Made by a program: the position numbers and the translations under genes | Assembly: GCF_013839445.1 (NCBI RefSeq) | Contig: NZ_JACDIT010000003.1 | Span: forward strand, 186,001-250,000 | Direction: 5' to 3' | DNA from: Chthonobacter albigriseus | Lineage (GTDB): Bacteria > Pseudomonadota > Alphaproteobacteria > Rhizobiales > Pleomorphomonadaceae | Length of the DNA: 64,000 nt | The notes under the pieces: model-generated | Told to the model about the DNA's origin: nothing | Seen by the model: the letters and a program-made list of their open reading frames with translations, nothing else | The model's database searches: none | Part shown: in pieces, positions 16,704 through 25,143 of the stretch | How positions within the stretch are numbered: position 1 is the stretch's first letter | How the letters are laid out: each line of letters begins with the position of its first letter

Positions 16704-17513
16704 CTATTCATGCATTTCCAAGTATATGTTCAGCATGGCCCATGCGTCATCCTGACCCGGCAGGACGTAGGCCACGTCCACCGCCGGACGGTGCACCGAG
16801 ATCCCGAATCCGCCCAGCCTTCGCGCCGCAGCAAAAGCCGGCTCGTCCGGAACGTCGTCGCCGACGTGGACGGGAACGCGCCCGGCGAACGGTTCGCTCT
16901 GGAGGAAGGCGGTCAGCGCGTGCCCCTTGTTGGTGTCCTTCGGCACGATGTCGATCGCCACGCGCCCGAGCACGACGGCGAACGCGCCGTCGATCCGAGC
17001 CCGCACGGCGTGGAACAGATCGGCGACAAACCGGTCGCCTTCACTGTAGACCAGCGTCAGTCCGCCGGGCTTCCACTCGATCTCGACCGTCGGGAATCCG
17101 GCCTGCGTCTCCTCCACGACCTTTTCGAACAGCCGCCGTTCGTCCGCCGTCAGCACCGGCATGATCCGCCGTCCGTCCGCGAAGCGCCGGTCGGCGCCCT
17201 GCAGCCCGGCGACAGGCAGTTGCAGCGGCGCGAACAGCGCATCCACGGCCTCGATCGTGCGGCCGGTCAGGATCGCGACGGCGCCGCCTGTCAGATCCTG
17301 GACGGCCTTCAACTGCCCGATCTGGTCGGGGGTGAGTCCCGCCTCCCGGTCGTCGTGCGTTGCGCCGATCAGCGTGCCGTCGACGTCGAGGAAAAGCGCC
17401 AGCCGGTCCGGCGGCGGCAGGGCGGACGCAATGCTGCGGGGGTCGTACAAGGATGCGGCCTTTCGGGGGACGTTTCGCCGGTCGTTGCGCCGGCGTTTGG
17501 GGAAACGCCGCAC
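16704..17513 (-). CDS. otsB: Trehalose-6-phosphate phosphatase
   Basis: A 269-residue HAD phosphatase that converts trehalose-6-phosphate to trehalose. Motif I is LFLDVDGTLIG near residues 40-50; ILTGRTIEAVDALF, GLQGADRR, DTNKGHAL and GDDVPDEPAF follow in the OtsB order. The start is GTG with GGGAG nine bases before it. No otsA trehalose-phosphate synthase adjoins it, so that enzyme must be encoded elsewhere. It ends 135 nt before the pqqA start, a gap that must hold the pqq promoter. Confidence 0.9.
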   Translation of the reverse strand: MRRFPKRRRNDRRNVPRKAASLYDPRSIASALPPPDRLALFLDVDGTLIGATHDDREAGLTPDQIGQLKAVQDLTGGAVAILTGRTIEAVDALFAPLQLPVAGLQGADRRFADGRRIMPVLTADERRLFEKVVEETQAGFPTVEIEWKPGGLTLVYSEGDRFVADLFHAVRARIDGAFAVVLGRVAIDIVPKDTNKGHALTAFLQSEPFAGRVPVHVGDDVPDEPAFAAARRLGGFGISVHRPAVDVAYVLPGQDDAWAMLNIYLEMHE

Positions 17514-17581
17514 ATTTAGCGTCTCCCGGATCCCCCGTCATCCCGCCACAAGCTGCAAAACCGATTGCGCCCAAAGGCCGT

Positions 17582-18736
17582 TCAGGCCGCGCCCTGTCCG
17601 GATCGCTCCGCGATCCACTTGCCGACGTGCGCCAGCGACTGGTTGATGACCTGATCCATGTCCAGGTACTGGTAGGTTCCGCAGCGGCCGATGAAGCTGA
17701 TCGTGGCGAGGTCCTTCGCGCGCTCCTTGTAGAGGTCGTAGCGCGCCTGGAACCGCCCGTCGGCGGTCTTCACCGGATAGTAGCGCTCGAACCCGTTGTC
17801 CTTGTAGTCGCACGGCTCCTCGGCCGTGTAGGTGTATCGCCCCGTCCGCTCCACCAGATGGTGCGGGATGATGTGCCAGGCCGTTTCGCGTGTCAGCGGG
17901 CCGTCGTCGGTGAAGTTGGTCACCGACCAGCCTTGCTCCGGCGCCTCGGTCGCGGTCCGGTGGTGGAAGCGGATCGACCGGTAGGGCAGCTCGCCGTCGA
18001 CATAGTCGAAGTACTCGTCGATCGGCATCGACGTGAAGCAGTGCCCGTAATCCCGCTCCATGCCTTTCTCGTAGCCGACACCGAGGTCCACCGTGATGGC
18101 TTCGTGCGACAGGATCTGGTCGAACAGCGCGGTATAGCCGTCCACCGGCATCATCTGCGTCTGGGTCCGCTCGAAGTAGGTGTCCGTATCGTCGTAGTTG
18201 ATGGGGATGCGCTGGACGACGGAGGCGGCCATGTCCTCCAGCTCCATCAGCCACATCTTGCGGGTATAGGGCCGGAAGAAGAGGTCGGTCAGCGCCGTTC
18301 CGATCCGCGAGTAGAGATACTCGGCCGCGTTCGCCGGATGCGCGATCGGCACGGCGACCGACGCCAGGAACGCCTTTACCTCAGCTTCGGTCTGCAGGTC
18401 CGTCCCGTGCACGATGTTGACCGTCGTCCGGTTGATCGGCAGCGGCGCGGTGGCCCCGTCCGGCAGCCGAACGCGCACCTTGTGCTGGTAGGGCGTGAAC
18501 CGGCCGAAGCGCTTCAGCCAGGCGATCACCGCCTCGTTCTTCGTGTGGAAGAGATGCGGCCCGTAGACGTGTACGCGGATGCCGTTCTCGTCCACCCGGT
18601 CGTAGGCGTTGCCGCCGATGTGCGGGCGCCGGTCGATCACGTGCACGCGGTAGCCGTTCTCGGCCAGTGTGCGTGCATGCACGGCGCCGGCGAACCCGGC
18701 TCCCACGACGAGGATGCGGCGGTTGGTCGGTGTCAT
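17582..18736 (-). CDS. glf: UDP-galactopyranose mutase
   Basis: A 384-residue flavoprotein that converts UDP-galactopyranose to UDP-galactofuranose for surface polysaccharide. It has the FAD-binding start RILVVGAGFAGAVHARTLAE with the GxGxxG pattern, then HIGGNAYD near residue 40, YGPHLFHT, and the C-terminal FIGRCGTYQYLDMDQVI that contacts the flavin. Length is that of bacterial Glf. The glycosyltransferase next to it (18768-19766) points to a small galactofuranose or envelope-glycan locus. Confidence 0.95.
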   Translation of the reverse strand: MTPTNRRILVVGAGFAGAVHARTLAENGYRVHVIDRRPHIGGNAYDRVDENGIRVHVYGPHLFHTKNEAVIAWLKRFGRFTPYQHKVRVRLPDGATAPLPINRTTVNIVHGTDLQTEAEVKAFLASVAVPIAHPANAAEYLYSRIGTALTDLFFRPYTRKMWLMELEDMAASVVQRIPINYDDTDTYFERTQTQMMPVDGYTALFDQILSHEAITVDLGVGYEKGMERDYGHCFTSMPIDEYFDYVDGELPYRSIRFHHRTATEAPEQGWSVTNFTDDGPLTRETAWHIIPHHLVERTGRYTYTAEEPCDYKDNGFERYYPVKTADGRFQARYDLYKERAKDLATISFIGRCGTYQYLDMDQVINQSLAHVGKWIAERSGQGAA

Positions 18737-18767
18737 CGCGGCGCGGGTCCCATCCTCTAGGGTTCGA

Positions 18768-19766
18768 TCAGCTCGAATGCCCGCGGGCGCCGAACAGTTC
18801 CTGGACCTGCAGGCTGAACACCTGCTGCTCCAGGCCGATGCGGCGTCGATAGCGGTCGAAGGCCCGGCTGTGCCGGTCGAACCTGTCGTAGATGTCCTGC
18901 ACCAGCGCCTGGAAAACGCCGAGATCGAACCGGTCCGTGTCGAACTTGTAGCGGCTTTCGATCGGCACGTCCTCGAAATAGGCGGCCGACCCGCGCCGGT
19001 TGGTGATCACGCAGCAGCCGAGCGACGCCGCCTCCCGCGGCATCCGGTCCATCCCCGGATGGGTGCCGAAGTCGACGAAGATCTTCGAGGTGGCCATGGC
19101 CTCGTGCACCTCGCCGGGCGTCATGTCGGCGAGCAGGGTGAAGGTGAACTGCGGGCAGCGTTCGATCACCGCCTGCAGCAGCGCAGCGCCCTTCCTGTTG
19201 TAGAGGATGCGGTTCTCCCGATCCCCAGCCGGGTTGGGATTGACGATCGTGCGGGTGAAGTCCTGGATGAGGTAGCGCTCCGCCACCCCGGCGCGCTCCA
19301 GCCAGCGCGAGGCGTACTCCGACTGGCAGATGTTGAGCACGCCGCGCGAGCGCAGGAAATCCAGCCCGCCGAGCCGTTCGATCGCCGGCACGCCCTGGTC
19401 GAGGCTCAGCCACCAGTAGACGAGCCCCGCCTGTCCGAAGCCGCCGAGGTAGTGCGGCCAGATCTCCGGCGCGACGATCACGGAGCGCGACGCGTCGACG
19501 ATCGCCACGGTGTAGGGCACCTTGTAGCCCCGGTAGTAGTCGTGCACCGGATCCTCGATATCCGGGAAGATCACCACGGTCTCGCCGTTCGCCGCCTGCG
19601 CCGTCCGCACGTCCTCGATGCGCCCCGTGGCGTAGACCATGAACACCCGGTGGCCGAGCGCCATCAGCGCCGCCCCGAGCTGGTGCAGCGCCTCCGGGCC
19701 GCCCGTCATCACGCGCGGCGGACAGATCAGGTAGAAGGTTTGGGCCTGGTCCTCAACGGGAGACAT
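18768..19766 (-). CDS. Glycosyltransferase, GT-B-like
   Basis: A 332-residue cytoplasmic glycosyltransferase. The N-terminus FYLICPPRVMTGGPEALHQL carries the GGPEAL motif seen in a group of envelope glycosyltransferases, and the C-terminal half has the donor-binding-like segment SKIFVDFGTHPGMDRMPREAASLGC. The start at 19766 has CCGGAG upstream; the longer frame was rejected. It lies 31 nt before glf, and the pair may be cotranscribed, suggesting it uses UDP-galactofuranose or acts on the same glycan. Donor and acceptor are not readable from sequence. Confidence 0.75.
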   Translation of the reverse strand: MSPVEDQAQTFYLICPPRVMTGGPEALHQLGAALMALGHRVFMVYATGRIEDVRTAQAANGETVVIFPDIEDPVHDYYRGYKVPYTVAIVDASRSVIVAPEIWPHYLGGFGQAGLVYWWLSLDQGVPAIERLGGLDFLRSRGVLNICQSEYASRWLERAGVAERYLIQDFTRTIVNPNPAGDRENRILYNRKGAALLQAVIERCPQFTFTLLADMTPGEVHEAMATSKIFVDFGTHPGMDRMPREAASLGCCVITNRRGSAAYFEDVPIESRYKFDTDRFDLGVFQALVQDIYDRFDRHSRAFDRYRRRIGLEQQVFSLQVQELFGARGHSS

Positions 19767-19862
19767 GTCTGCTCCGGACCCGTCCGCACAGCGGCGTGCG
19801 GAATCAGGCCGCTCGACGTTAGCGGATTCGCCCTGCCCCCACACGCCCGTTGTCGGGCCGGA

Positions 19863-21140
19863 TCAGGTGATCAGGATCGCCCGGAAGTCGTTGACGTTGG
19901 TCCGCGTCGGACCGGTGATCAGCAGGTCACCAACGCTCTGGAAGGCCGAATAGGCGTCGTTGTTGGACAGGTACGCCTTTGGGTTCGTGCCCTGCGCAAG
20001 CAGCCGGGCCGAGGTCTCCCCGTCGCAGAAGGCGCCGGCGTTGTCCTCCGTCCCATCGATGCCATCGGTGTCGGCCGCGATCGCGGTCACGCCCGGCACG
20101 TTCGCGACCGCAATCGCGAAGGACAGCAGGAACTCTGCGTTCCGCCCGCCCCGGCCGCCCTTGGCCCGCACAGTGACGGTGGTCTCCCCACCCGACAGGA
20201 TCACGCAGGGCTTGGCGAACGGCTGGCCCTTCGCCACCACCTGCTTGACGATCGCCCCATGCACCTCGCCGACGTCGCGCGCCTCGCCCTCGATCGAATC
20301 GGACAGGATGTGCGTGGCGTAGCCGGCCGCGCGTGCCGCCTCCGCCGCCGCCTCCAGCGACATCTGTGCCGCCGCGATCACCACGTGGCGATCGCCAGCG
20401 AAATCCGGATCAGTCGGTTTCGGCGCGTCGGCCTCGGCCGAGTTCAGCCAGGCCATCGCCGCCGCCGGCAGCTCCATCCGATAGCGCTCCACGATGGCGA
20501 GCGCGTCCGCCCGCGTCGTCCCGTCCGGGATCGTCGGGCCGGAGGCGACAAGCGCCGGGTCGTCCCCAGGGATGTCGGACAGTACCAGCGAGATCACCCG
20601 CGCCGGGTGCGCTGCCCGCGCCAACCGCCCGCCCTTGATCAGCGACAGGTGCTTGCGCACGCAGTTCATCTCGTGGATCGAAGCTCCCGAGGCGAGCAGC
20701 ACCTTGTTGACGGCGCGCTTGGCCTCCTTGCCGATCACATCGGGCGGCAGCGACAGAAGCGACGAGCCGCCGCCGGAGATCAGCGCCACCACCTGGTCGT
20801 CTGGACCAAGGTCCTTGACCAGGTCGAAGATCCGCCCCGCCGCCGCCGCGCCCTTCTCGTCCGGCACCGGATGGGCCGCTTCCACGATCTCGATGTCCTC
20901 GCAGGCGTGCGCGTGCCCGTAGCGGGTCACCACGATGCCCTCCAGGCGACCGTATCCGCGCGCCTTCCAGGCCTGCTCGAACGAGGCGGCCATCGCCGCC
21001 GAGGCCTTGCCCGCGCCGACTACGACGGTGCGTCCCTTCACCGGCTCCGGCAGGTGATCGCCGATCACCTTGGCAGGGTCGGCCGCAGCCACGGCGACGT
21101 CGTAGAGGTGCCTCAGGAAGGCGCGGTTGTCGGCAGTCAC
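19863..21140 (-). CDS. Glycerate 2-kinase (MOFRL family)
   Basis: A 425-residue kinase that phosphorylates D-glycerate, normally to 2-phosphoglycerate. Features are VVVGAGKASAAMA in the N-terminal domain near residues 40-52, the phosphate-binding segment ALISGGGSSLLSLPP, and a C-terminal MOFRL domain (GRNAEFLLSFA ... AADTDGIDGTEDNAGA). The GTG start at 21140 has GGGAGGGG upstream and gives the usual family length. It would return glycolate-derived carbon from the cbbZ step, or serve another glycerate route such as the serine cycle. GckA/TtuD is the closest name. Confidence 0.9.
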   Translation of the reverse strand: MTADNRAFLRHLYDVAVAAADPAKVIGDHLPEPVKGRTVVVGAGKASAAMAASFEQAWKARGYGRLEGIVVTRYGHAHACEDIEIVEAAHPVPDEKGAAAAGRIFDLVKDLGPDDQVVALISGGGSSLLSLPPDVIGKEAKRAVNKVLLASGASIHEMNCVRKHLSLIKGGRLARAAHPARVISLVLSDIPGDDPALVASGPTIPDGTTRADALAIVERYRMELPAAAMAWLNSAEADAPKPTDPDFAGDRHVVIAAAQMSLEAAAEAARAAGYATHILSDSIEGEARDVGEVHGAIVKQVVAKGQPFAKPCVILSGGETTVTVRAKGGRGGRNAEFLLSFAIAVANVPGVTAIAADTDGIDGTEDNAGAFCDGETSARLLAQGTNPKAYLSNNDAYSAFQSVGDLLITGPTRTNVNDFRAILIT

Positions 21141-21250
21141 GTGGGGTCCCCTCCCGGTCGATCGGATCGGCATGGCCTATCACATGTAGTCGCCCGCAGG
21201 CGACGCCCGCGTGAAGCGGTCCCCCTGTCGCTGCGACGATCCGCCTGCGG

Positions 21251-21904
21251 TCAGCTCGGCTCCTCGGCCGTCCAGTCGGTGAAGCCGTAGCGGCCCACCA
21301 GCGGAACGAAGGCGACCGCGCCGAGGTCGTCGGTGGAGTACCGATCGTCGTCGCCCCGCGTCAGACGGAGCAGACGGAGGTCGTTGAGCTTCGCACCGAC
21401 CGGGATCACCAGCCGCCCGCCCGGCGCCAGTTGGCGCTTCAGCGTCTCCGGGATCGAAGGCCCGCCCGCCGTCACGATGATCGCATCGAAGGGCGCGGCG
21501 TCCTCCGCCCCCTCCGTCCCGTCACCGGTACGCACCTCCACGTTGGCGAAACCGAGCCGCGCCAGCCGTTCCCGCGCCGCGTCGGCAAGATGCGGCCGCC
21601 GCTCGATGCTGACCACCGACCGGCAGAGCCGCGACAGCACCGCCGCCCCATATCCGGAGCCGGTACCGATCTCCAGCACCTTGTCCTCCGGACCGCAGCG
21701 CGCGGCAGCCGCCATCTCGCCCACGATGAACGGCTGCGAGATGGTCTGTCCCTCCTCGATCGGCAACGCCCGGTCGTCGTAGGCCCGGTCGCGGAGGAAA
21801 TCGGGCACGAAGTCCTCCCGGTCGACCGAGCCCATGGCCGCCAGTACGCGTTCGTCCGCGACACCGCGGGCGCGGAGCAGTTCGATCATGTCGTCCCTGG
21901 TCAT
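21251..21904 (-). CDS. pcm: Protein-L-isoaspartate O-methyltransferase
   Basis: A 217-residue SAM-dependent methyltransferase that repairs isoaspartyl residues in damaged proteins. Family signatures are RAYDDRALPIEEGQTISQP near residues 40-58, the SAM motif VLEIGTGSGYGAAVLSRL near 76-93, and the C-terminal LAPGGRLVIPVG. Length is normal. The usual neighbours surE and nlpD are not present. It lies 33 nt after the DUF6496 gene on the same strand. Confidence 0.92.
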   Translation of the reverse strand: MTRDDMIELLRARGVADERVLAAMGSVDREDFVPDFLRDRAYDDRALPIEEGQTISQPFIVGEMAAAARCGPEDKVLEIGTGSGYGAAVLSRLCRSVVSIERRPHLADAARERLARLGFANVEVRTGDGTEGAEDAAPFDAIIVTAGGPSIPETLKRQLAPGGRLVIPVGAKLNDLRLLRLTRGDDDRYSTDDLGAVAFVPLVGRYGFTDWTAEEPS

Positions 21905-21937
21905 CGGCGGATCCTCGGCTGCCCGGGCCGGCGCCGG

Positions 21938-22315
21938 TCAGCGGCGCAGCGCGCGGGCCAATTCGTCCCGGCTCATCTTGGACCGTCCGGGAATGTCGCG
22001 CTTCCGGGCTTCCGCGTAGAGGTCGGCCTTGGTCGCCTCGCCCGCACCGTCCCCTTTCGGCCGGGACGCTCTCTTGTTCCGCTTCTCGGCCCGGGCGGCC
22101 CGCCCCTTGCGCTCCTTCGCCTTGGTCGACGTCAGCCGTTCCCGGTTTTCCCTGGGGCTCTGCTCGCTGGAAGCACCCGCTTCCGACAAGGCGATGGCGA
22201 TAGCCTGCTTCGGGTTCTTCACCTTGCGGCCGTCGTTGCGCTCCAGGTCGCCGTGCTTGAACGCGCGCATCACACGCTCGACGGTCTCCTTCTGCGGCTC
22301 GGTCTGCTTGGCCAT
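21938..22315 (-). CDS. DUF6496-like protein with Ku-tail-like C-terminus
   Basis: A 125-residue highly basic protein. The N-terminal part (TVERVMRAFKHGDLE, then KVKNPKQAIAIALSEAG) matches the DUF6496 type found in many Proteobacteria. The middle is Lys/Arg-rich. The C-terminus ADLYAEARKRDIPGRSKM is the short motif also found at the C-termini of bacterial Ku and in Rho-N-like domains, which bind DNA or RNA. GGAGGGTGTC precedes the ATG at 22315. It is probably a nucleic-acid-associated stress protein, but function is not established. Confidence 0.7.
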   Translation of the reverse strand: MAKQTEPQKETVERVMRAFKHGDLERNDGRKVKNPKQAIAIALSEAGASSEQSPRENRERLTSTKAKERKGRAARAEKRNKRASRPKGDGAGEATKADLYAEARKRDIPGRSKMSRDELARALRR

Positions 22316-22511
22316 GACACCCTCCGGCATCGTTGTCTGCGCCACCTTGAACGCGCATCCGCCCCTTCCCGTTCAAGCCCGGCCCGATCGCCACCGGACA
22401 GGCTGAAGCGGCAGCCGAGCCATTGTCATTTCTTCGGAACCGCGACTCCGCTCTGTCGTTGTTTCCCAGAGCCCGGCGCCCTGCCGGGTACACCTTCTGG
22501 GAGTTCCATCC

Positions 22512-23162
22512 ATGAAACGCACCCTCATCCGCCTCGTCGCCTGCACGGCCCTCGCCGCACCGTTCCTGGCCGGCCCAGCCCTTGCCCAGGACGCCGCCGG
22601 CCAGTCCGGCGCGGCCACCGTCGGCCAGTCCTCCGGCGCGACCATGCAGGTCGATACGCCGACCTTCCTGCGCATGGCCTCCTCGTCCAACCAGTTCGAG
22701 ATCCTGTCCAGCCGCCTTGCCGAAAAGCAGGCGAGCGACGACGCCGTGAAGCAGTTCGCCACGATGATGATCCAGGACCACACCGACGCCGGCGCTCGCA
22801 TGGCCGAGGTGGTCAAGTCGGCCGGAGCCTCCGCACCCCCGATGACCGAGGACGCGCTGGAGTCGCGCCACAAGGAGATGCTCGACACGCTGGCGCGCGC
22901 CGAGGGCAACTTCGACGAGGCCTATGTCCGCGCCCAGTACCAGGCCCACCAGGAAGCCGTGACGATCTTCTCCGGTTATGCCGAGACCGGCGACAACGCC
23001 GAGATCAAGGCCTTCGCCGAAGAGACGCTGCCCAAACTGCAGCAGCATCTCGCCACCGTGCAGGACCTTCCCGGCGCCCCGGTGAACGCGACCCCGCCGA
23101 CCGGCAGCACGGGCACAGGGACCGGCACCATGCAGCAGGACGGCACCAGCACCCAGCAGTAA
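22512..23162 (+). CDS. Exported DUF4142 protein
   Basis: A 216-residue periplasmic protein with a Sec signal (MKRTLIRLVACTALAAPFLA..., cleavage after ALA-Q near residue 26). Residues ~50-185 form the ferritin-like DUF4142 helical domain, with segments such as NQFEILSSRLAEKQASD and FATMMIQDHTDAGARM. The tail is Gly/Thr/Pro-rich. Family proteins are linked to stress, metal or acid tolerance, but no activity is fixed. It is the first of a plus-strand run with BON and HPF/CSD genes, which also look stress-related. Confidence 0.8.
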   Translation: MKRTLIRLVACTALAAPFLAGPALAQDAAGQSGAATVGQSSGATMQVDTPTFLRMASSSNQFEILSSRLAEKQASDDAVKQFATMMIQDHTDAGARMAEVVKSAGASAPPMTEDALESRHKEMLDTLARAEGNFDEAYVRAQYQAHQEAVTIFSGYAETGDNAEIKAFAEETLPKLQQHLATVQDLPGAPVNATPPTGSTGTGTGTMQQDGTSTQQ

Positions 23163-23265
23163 CGCGGACGCAGCCGGAACACCGGCGCACCGCGCTCGGT
23201 TAGGCACTCTGGAACGGCGGGGCCAAGACCCCGCCGGCATCCCAAGATGACCGATGGAGGACGAC

Positions 23266-24399
23266 ATGGCAGAGGACTGGCGCGACGAACGCTACCGTTC
23301 TGACGATGATCGCGGCCGGCGCGGCGAAGGCCCGCGCGGCGGCAACCCCTTCGAACGCAACGCCCGTGGTGGCCACGGTGGCGAATACGGCGGCGGCAAC
23401 GATCCGTCGCGCGGCGCGCGCGGCGGCAGCTCGGGCGGTGGCGGCTTCGGCAGCGGTCGCGAAACCGGCGACTGGCAGGGCCGCCTCGGCAGCGAGTACG
23501 AGCGCCGCTACAGCGGCGAAGGACGCCGCGGCGCCGGACCCGTGTCCGAGGGGACATGGTCCGACATCGACCGTGATTTCTCCAACGACTGGGGCACCGG
23601 CGTCGGCGACATGTACGGCCGTGAGGCCGGCTACGGCAGCCGCCGCAACCAGCCCGGCTTCCCGAGCTTCGGCCGTGGCCGCCAGCCGGATGTCGGCTAC
23701 GACACCCTGTCCGGCGACGCCTACCAGGATCGGGGCGGACGCGGCTACGGCACCTCTCCCGACTACCAGGGCGGCCGCGGCCGCGACGACTTCCGTGGCC
23801 GCCAGGGCGCTTTCATAGGGCGCGGCGGCTATGCCGGAGAGCCGGTCGACCACTTCGAGCAGCACGGCTCGGGCAGCGGCTACGCCGCCGGCGGACGCCG
23901 TCAGGATGAGGGCTGGTTCGGCGGACCGACCGGCGAGCGCGAACGCCCGAGCTGGCAGGCCGAGGGCCAGCACCGCGGCCGCGGCCCGCGCGACTACAAG
24001 CGCTCCGACGAGCGGATCAAGGAGGACGTGAACGACCGCCTGGCCGACGATCCCTGGATCGACGCGTCCGACATCACCGTGGAGGCCAAGGACGGCGAGA
24101 TCACGCTCAGCGGCACCGTCGACAGCCGCGAGGCCAAGCGCCGCGCCGAGGACTGCGCCGAGGGTGTTTCGGGCGTTCGGCACTGCCAGAACAACCTGCG
24201 CGTCCGCTCCCAGGACATGCGCTACGGCCAATCCGGCGACACCGGCCAGGCCTACGGCAGCCAGAACACCGGCGGCAGCACGCCGGGCGGCAGCGGCATG
24301 GGCGGCACAACCGGCTCCGGCTCCCAGGCCTCCGGCCCGTCCGGCTCCCAGTCGGCCGCCAATGGCGCGCCCGGTCAGACGGGCAACCGCCAGCACTGA
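23266..24399 (+). CDS. BON-domain protein with long low-complexity regions
   Basis: A 377-residue hydrophilic protein. Residues 1 to ~240 are Gly/Arg/Asp/Tyr-rich and probably disordered. A BON domain of about 70 residues follows (SDERIKEDVNDRL ... ITLSGTVDSREAKRRAE), and the last ~60 residues are Gly/Ser/Thr/Gln-rich. No signal peptide is visible, although many BON proteins are envelope-associated. GGAGG five bases before the ATG at 23266 decides the start over the ATG at 23254. Such proteins are often osmotic- or envelope-stress induced. Confidence 0.75.
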   Translation: MAEDWRDERYRSDDDRGRRGEGPRGGNPFERNARGGHGGEYGGGNDPSRGARGGSSGGGGFGSGRETGDWQGRLGSEYERRYSGEGRRGAGPVSEGTWSDIDRDFSNDWGTGVGDMYGREAGYGSRRNQPGFPSFGRGRQPDVGYDTLSGDAYQDRGGRGYGTSPDYQGGRGRDDFRGRQGAFIGRGGYAGEPVDHFEQHGSGSGYAAGGRRQDEGWFGGPTGERERPSWQAEGQHRGRGPRDYKRSDERIKEDVNDRLADDPWIDASDITVEAKDGEITLSGTVDSREAKRRAEDCAEGVSGVRHCQNNLRVRSQDMRYGQSGDTGQAYGSQNTGGSTPGGSGMGGTTGSGSQASGPSGSQSAANGAPGQTGNRQH

Positions 24400-24480
24400 C
24401 GCCAAGCGTCACCGGGGCCGGCGCTCGCCATGCGTCGGCCCCTCTTCTGTTCGACCGAAGACATATGACGGAGTGAGTTG

Positions 24481-25062
24481 ATGGATATCCCGCTGCAGAT
24501 CGCCTTCAAGAACCTCGAAAGCTCGGAGTTCCTGGAACGCCTGATCCGCGAGCGCGTGGAACGGCTCGAACGCTTCCACAAGCACATCGTTGGCTGCCGC
24601 GTGCTGGTCGAGGTGCCCTACCGCGCGCCGGAAGGCGGCAAGGTCCCGATCGGCATCTCCGTCGAGGTCGAAGTGCCCGGCTCCAAGAGCATCGTCGCCA
24701 AGGACCATGAGGAGCGCCACGATTCCAAGAACGACCACACCGCCGTCGTCAACCGCACCTTCGACAAGGTCCAACGCCAATTGGAGGACCATGGTGACAT
24801 CCGTCGCGGCGATGTGAAGGTTCATGCCTCCGACGGCACCGCCGGCCGTATCGTCCGCCTGTTTCCCGACCAGAACTACGGCTTCATCGAGGTCGTCGGC
24901 GCGCCAGACCTCTACTTCACCCGCAACGCCGTCGTCAGCGGCAGCTACGACGAACTGGAAGTCGGCCAGACGGTCCGCGTCACCATCGCCACCGACGAGG
25001 GGCCGATGGGCCCGCAGGCCAGCAGCGTCCGCACCATCGGCCAGGAGGCCGACCTCACCTGA
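24481..25062 (+). CDS. Fusion of a ribosome-hibernation-like (S30AE) domain and a cold-shock domain
   Basis: A 193-residue cytoplasmic protein. Residues 1-~105 resemble the HPF/RaiA S30AE fold (IPLQIAFKNLESSEFLERLIRER, GCRVLVEVPYR). Residues ~120-185 are a cold-shock domain (AGRIVRLFPDQNYGFIEV, then DLYFTRNAV), with the aromatic RNA-binding positions YGFI and LYFT. GGAGTGAG precedes the ATG. It probably binds ribosomes and/or RNA under stress. The usual long-HPF dimerisation tail is replaced by the CSD. Confidence 0.8.
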   Translation: MDIPLQIAFKNLESSEFLERLIRERVERLERFHKHIVGCRVLVEVPYRAPEGGKVPIGISVEVEVPGSKSIVAKDHEERHDSKNDHTAVVNRTFDKVQRQLEDHGDIRRGDVKVHASDGTAGRIVRLFPDQNYGFIEVVGAPDLYFTRNAVVSGSYDELEVGQTVRVTIATDEGPMGPQASSVRTIGQEADLT

Positions 25063-25143
25063 CAGACAGGCCTCGTTAAGACGACACTTGCGGTTCATGG
25101 ACCTGCCGTATCAAGGGGCACGTGACCTTGAAGGGGCAGATCC

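Noticed and set aside
19863-21173. Start of glycerate kinase at the ATG at 21173
   Set aside because: The GTG at 21140 has a far better ribosome-binding site and gives the usual length.
18669-21290. An 873-codon plus-strand frame over glycosyltransferase and glycerate kinase
   Set aside because: Shadow of minus-strand genes with full family motifs.
22512-23162. Ferritin or metal-storage protein
   Set aside because: The helical part fits DUF4142; no ferroxidase-type Glu/His pattern is apparent.
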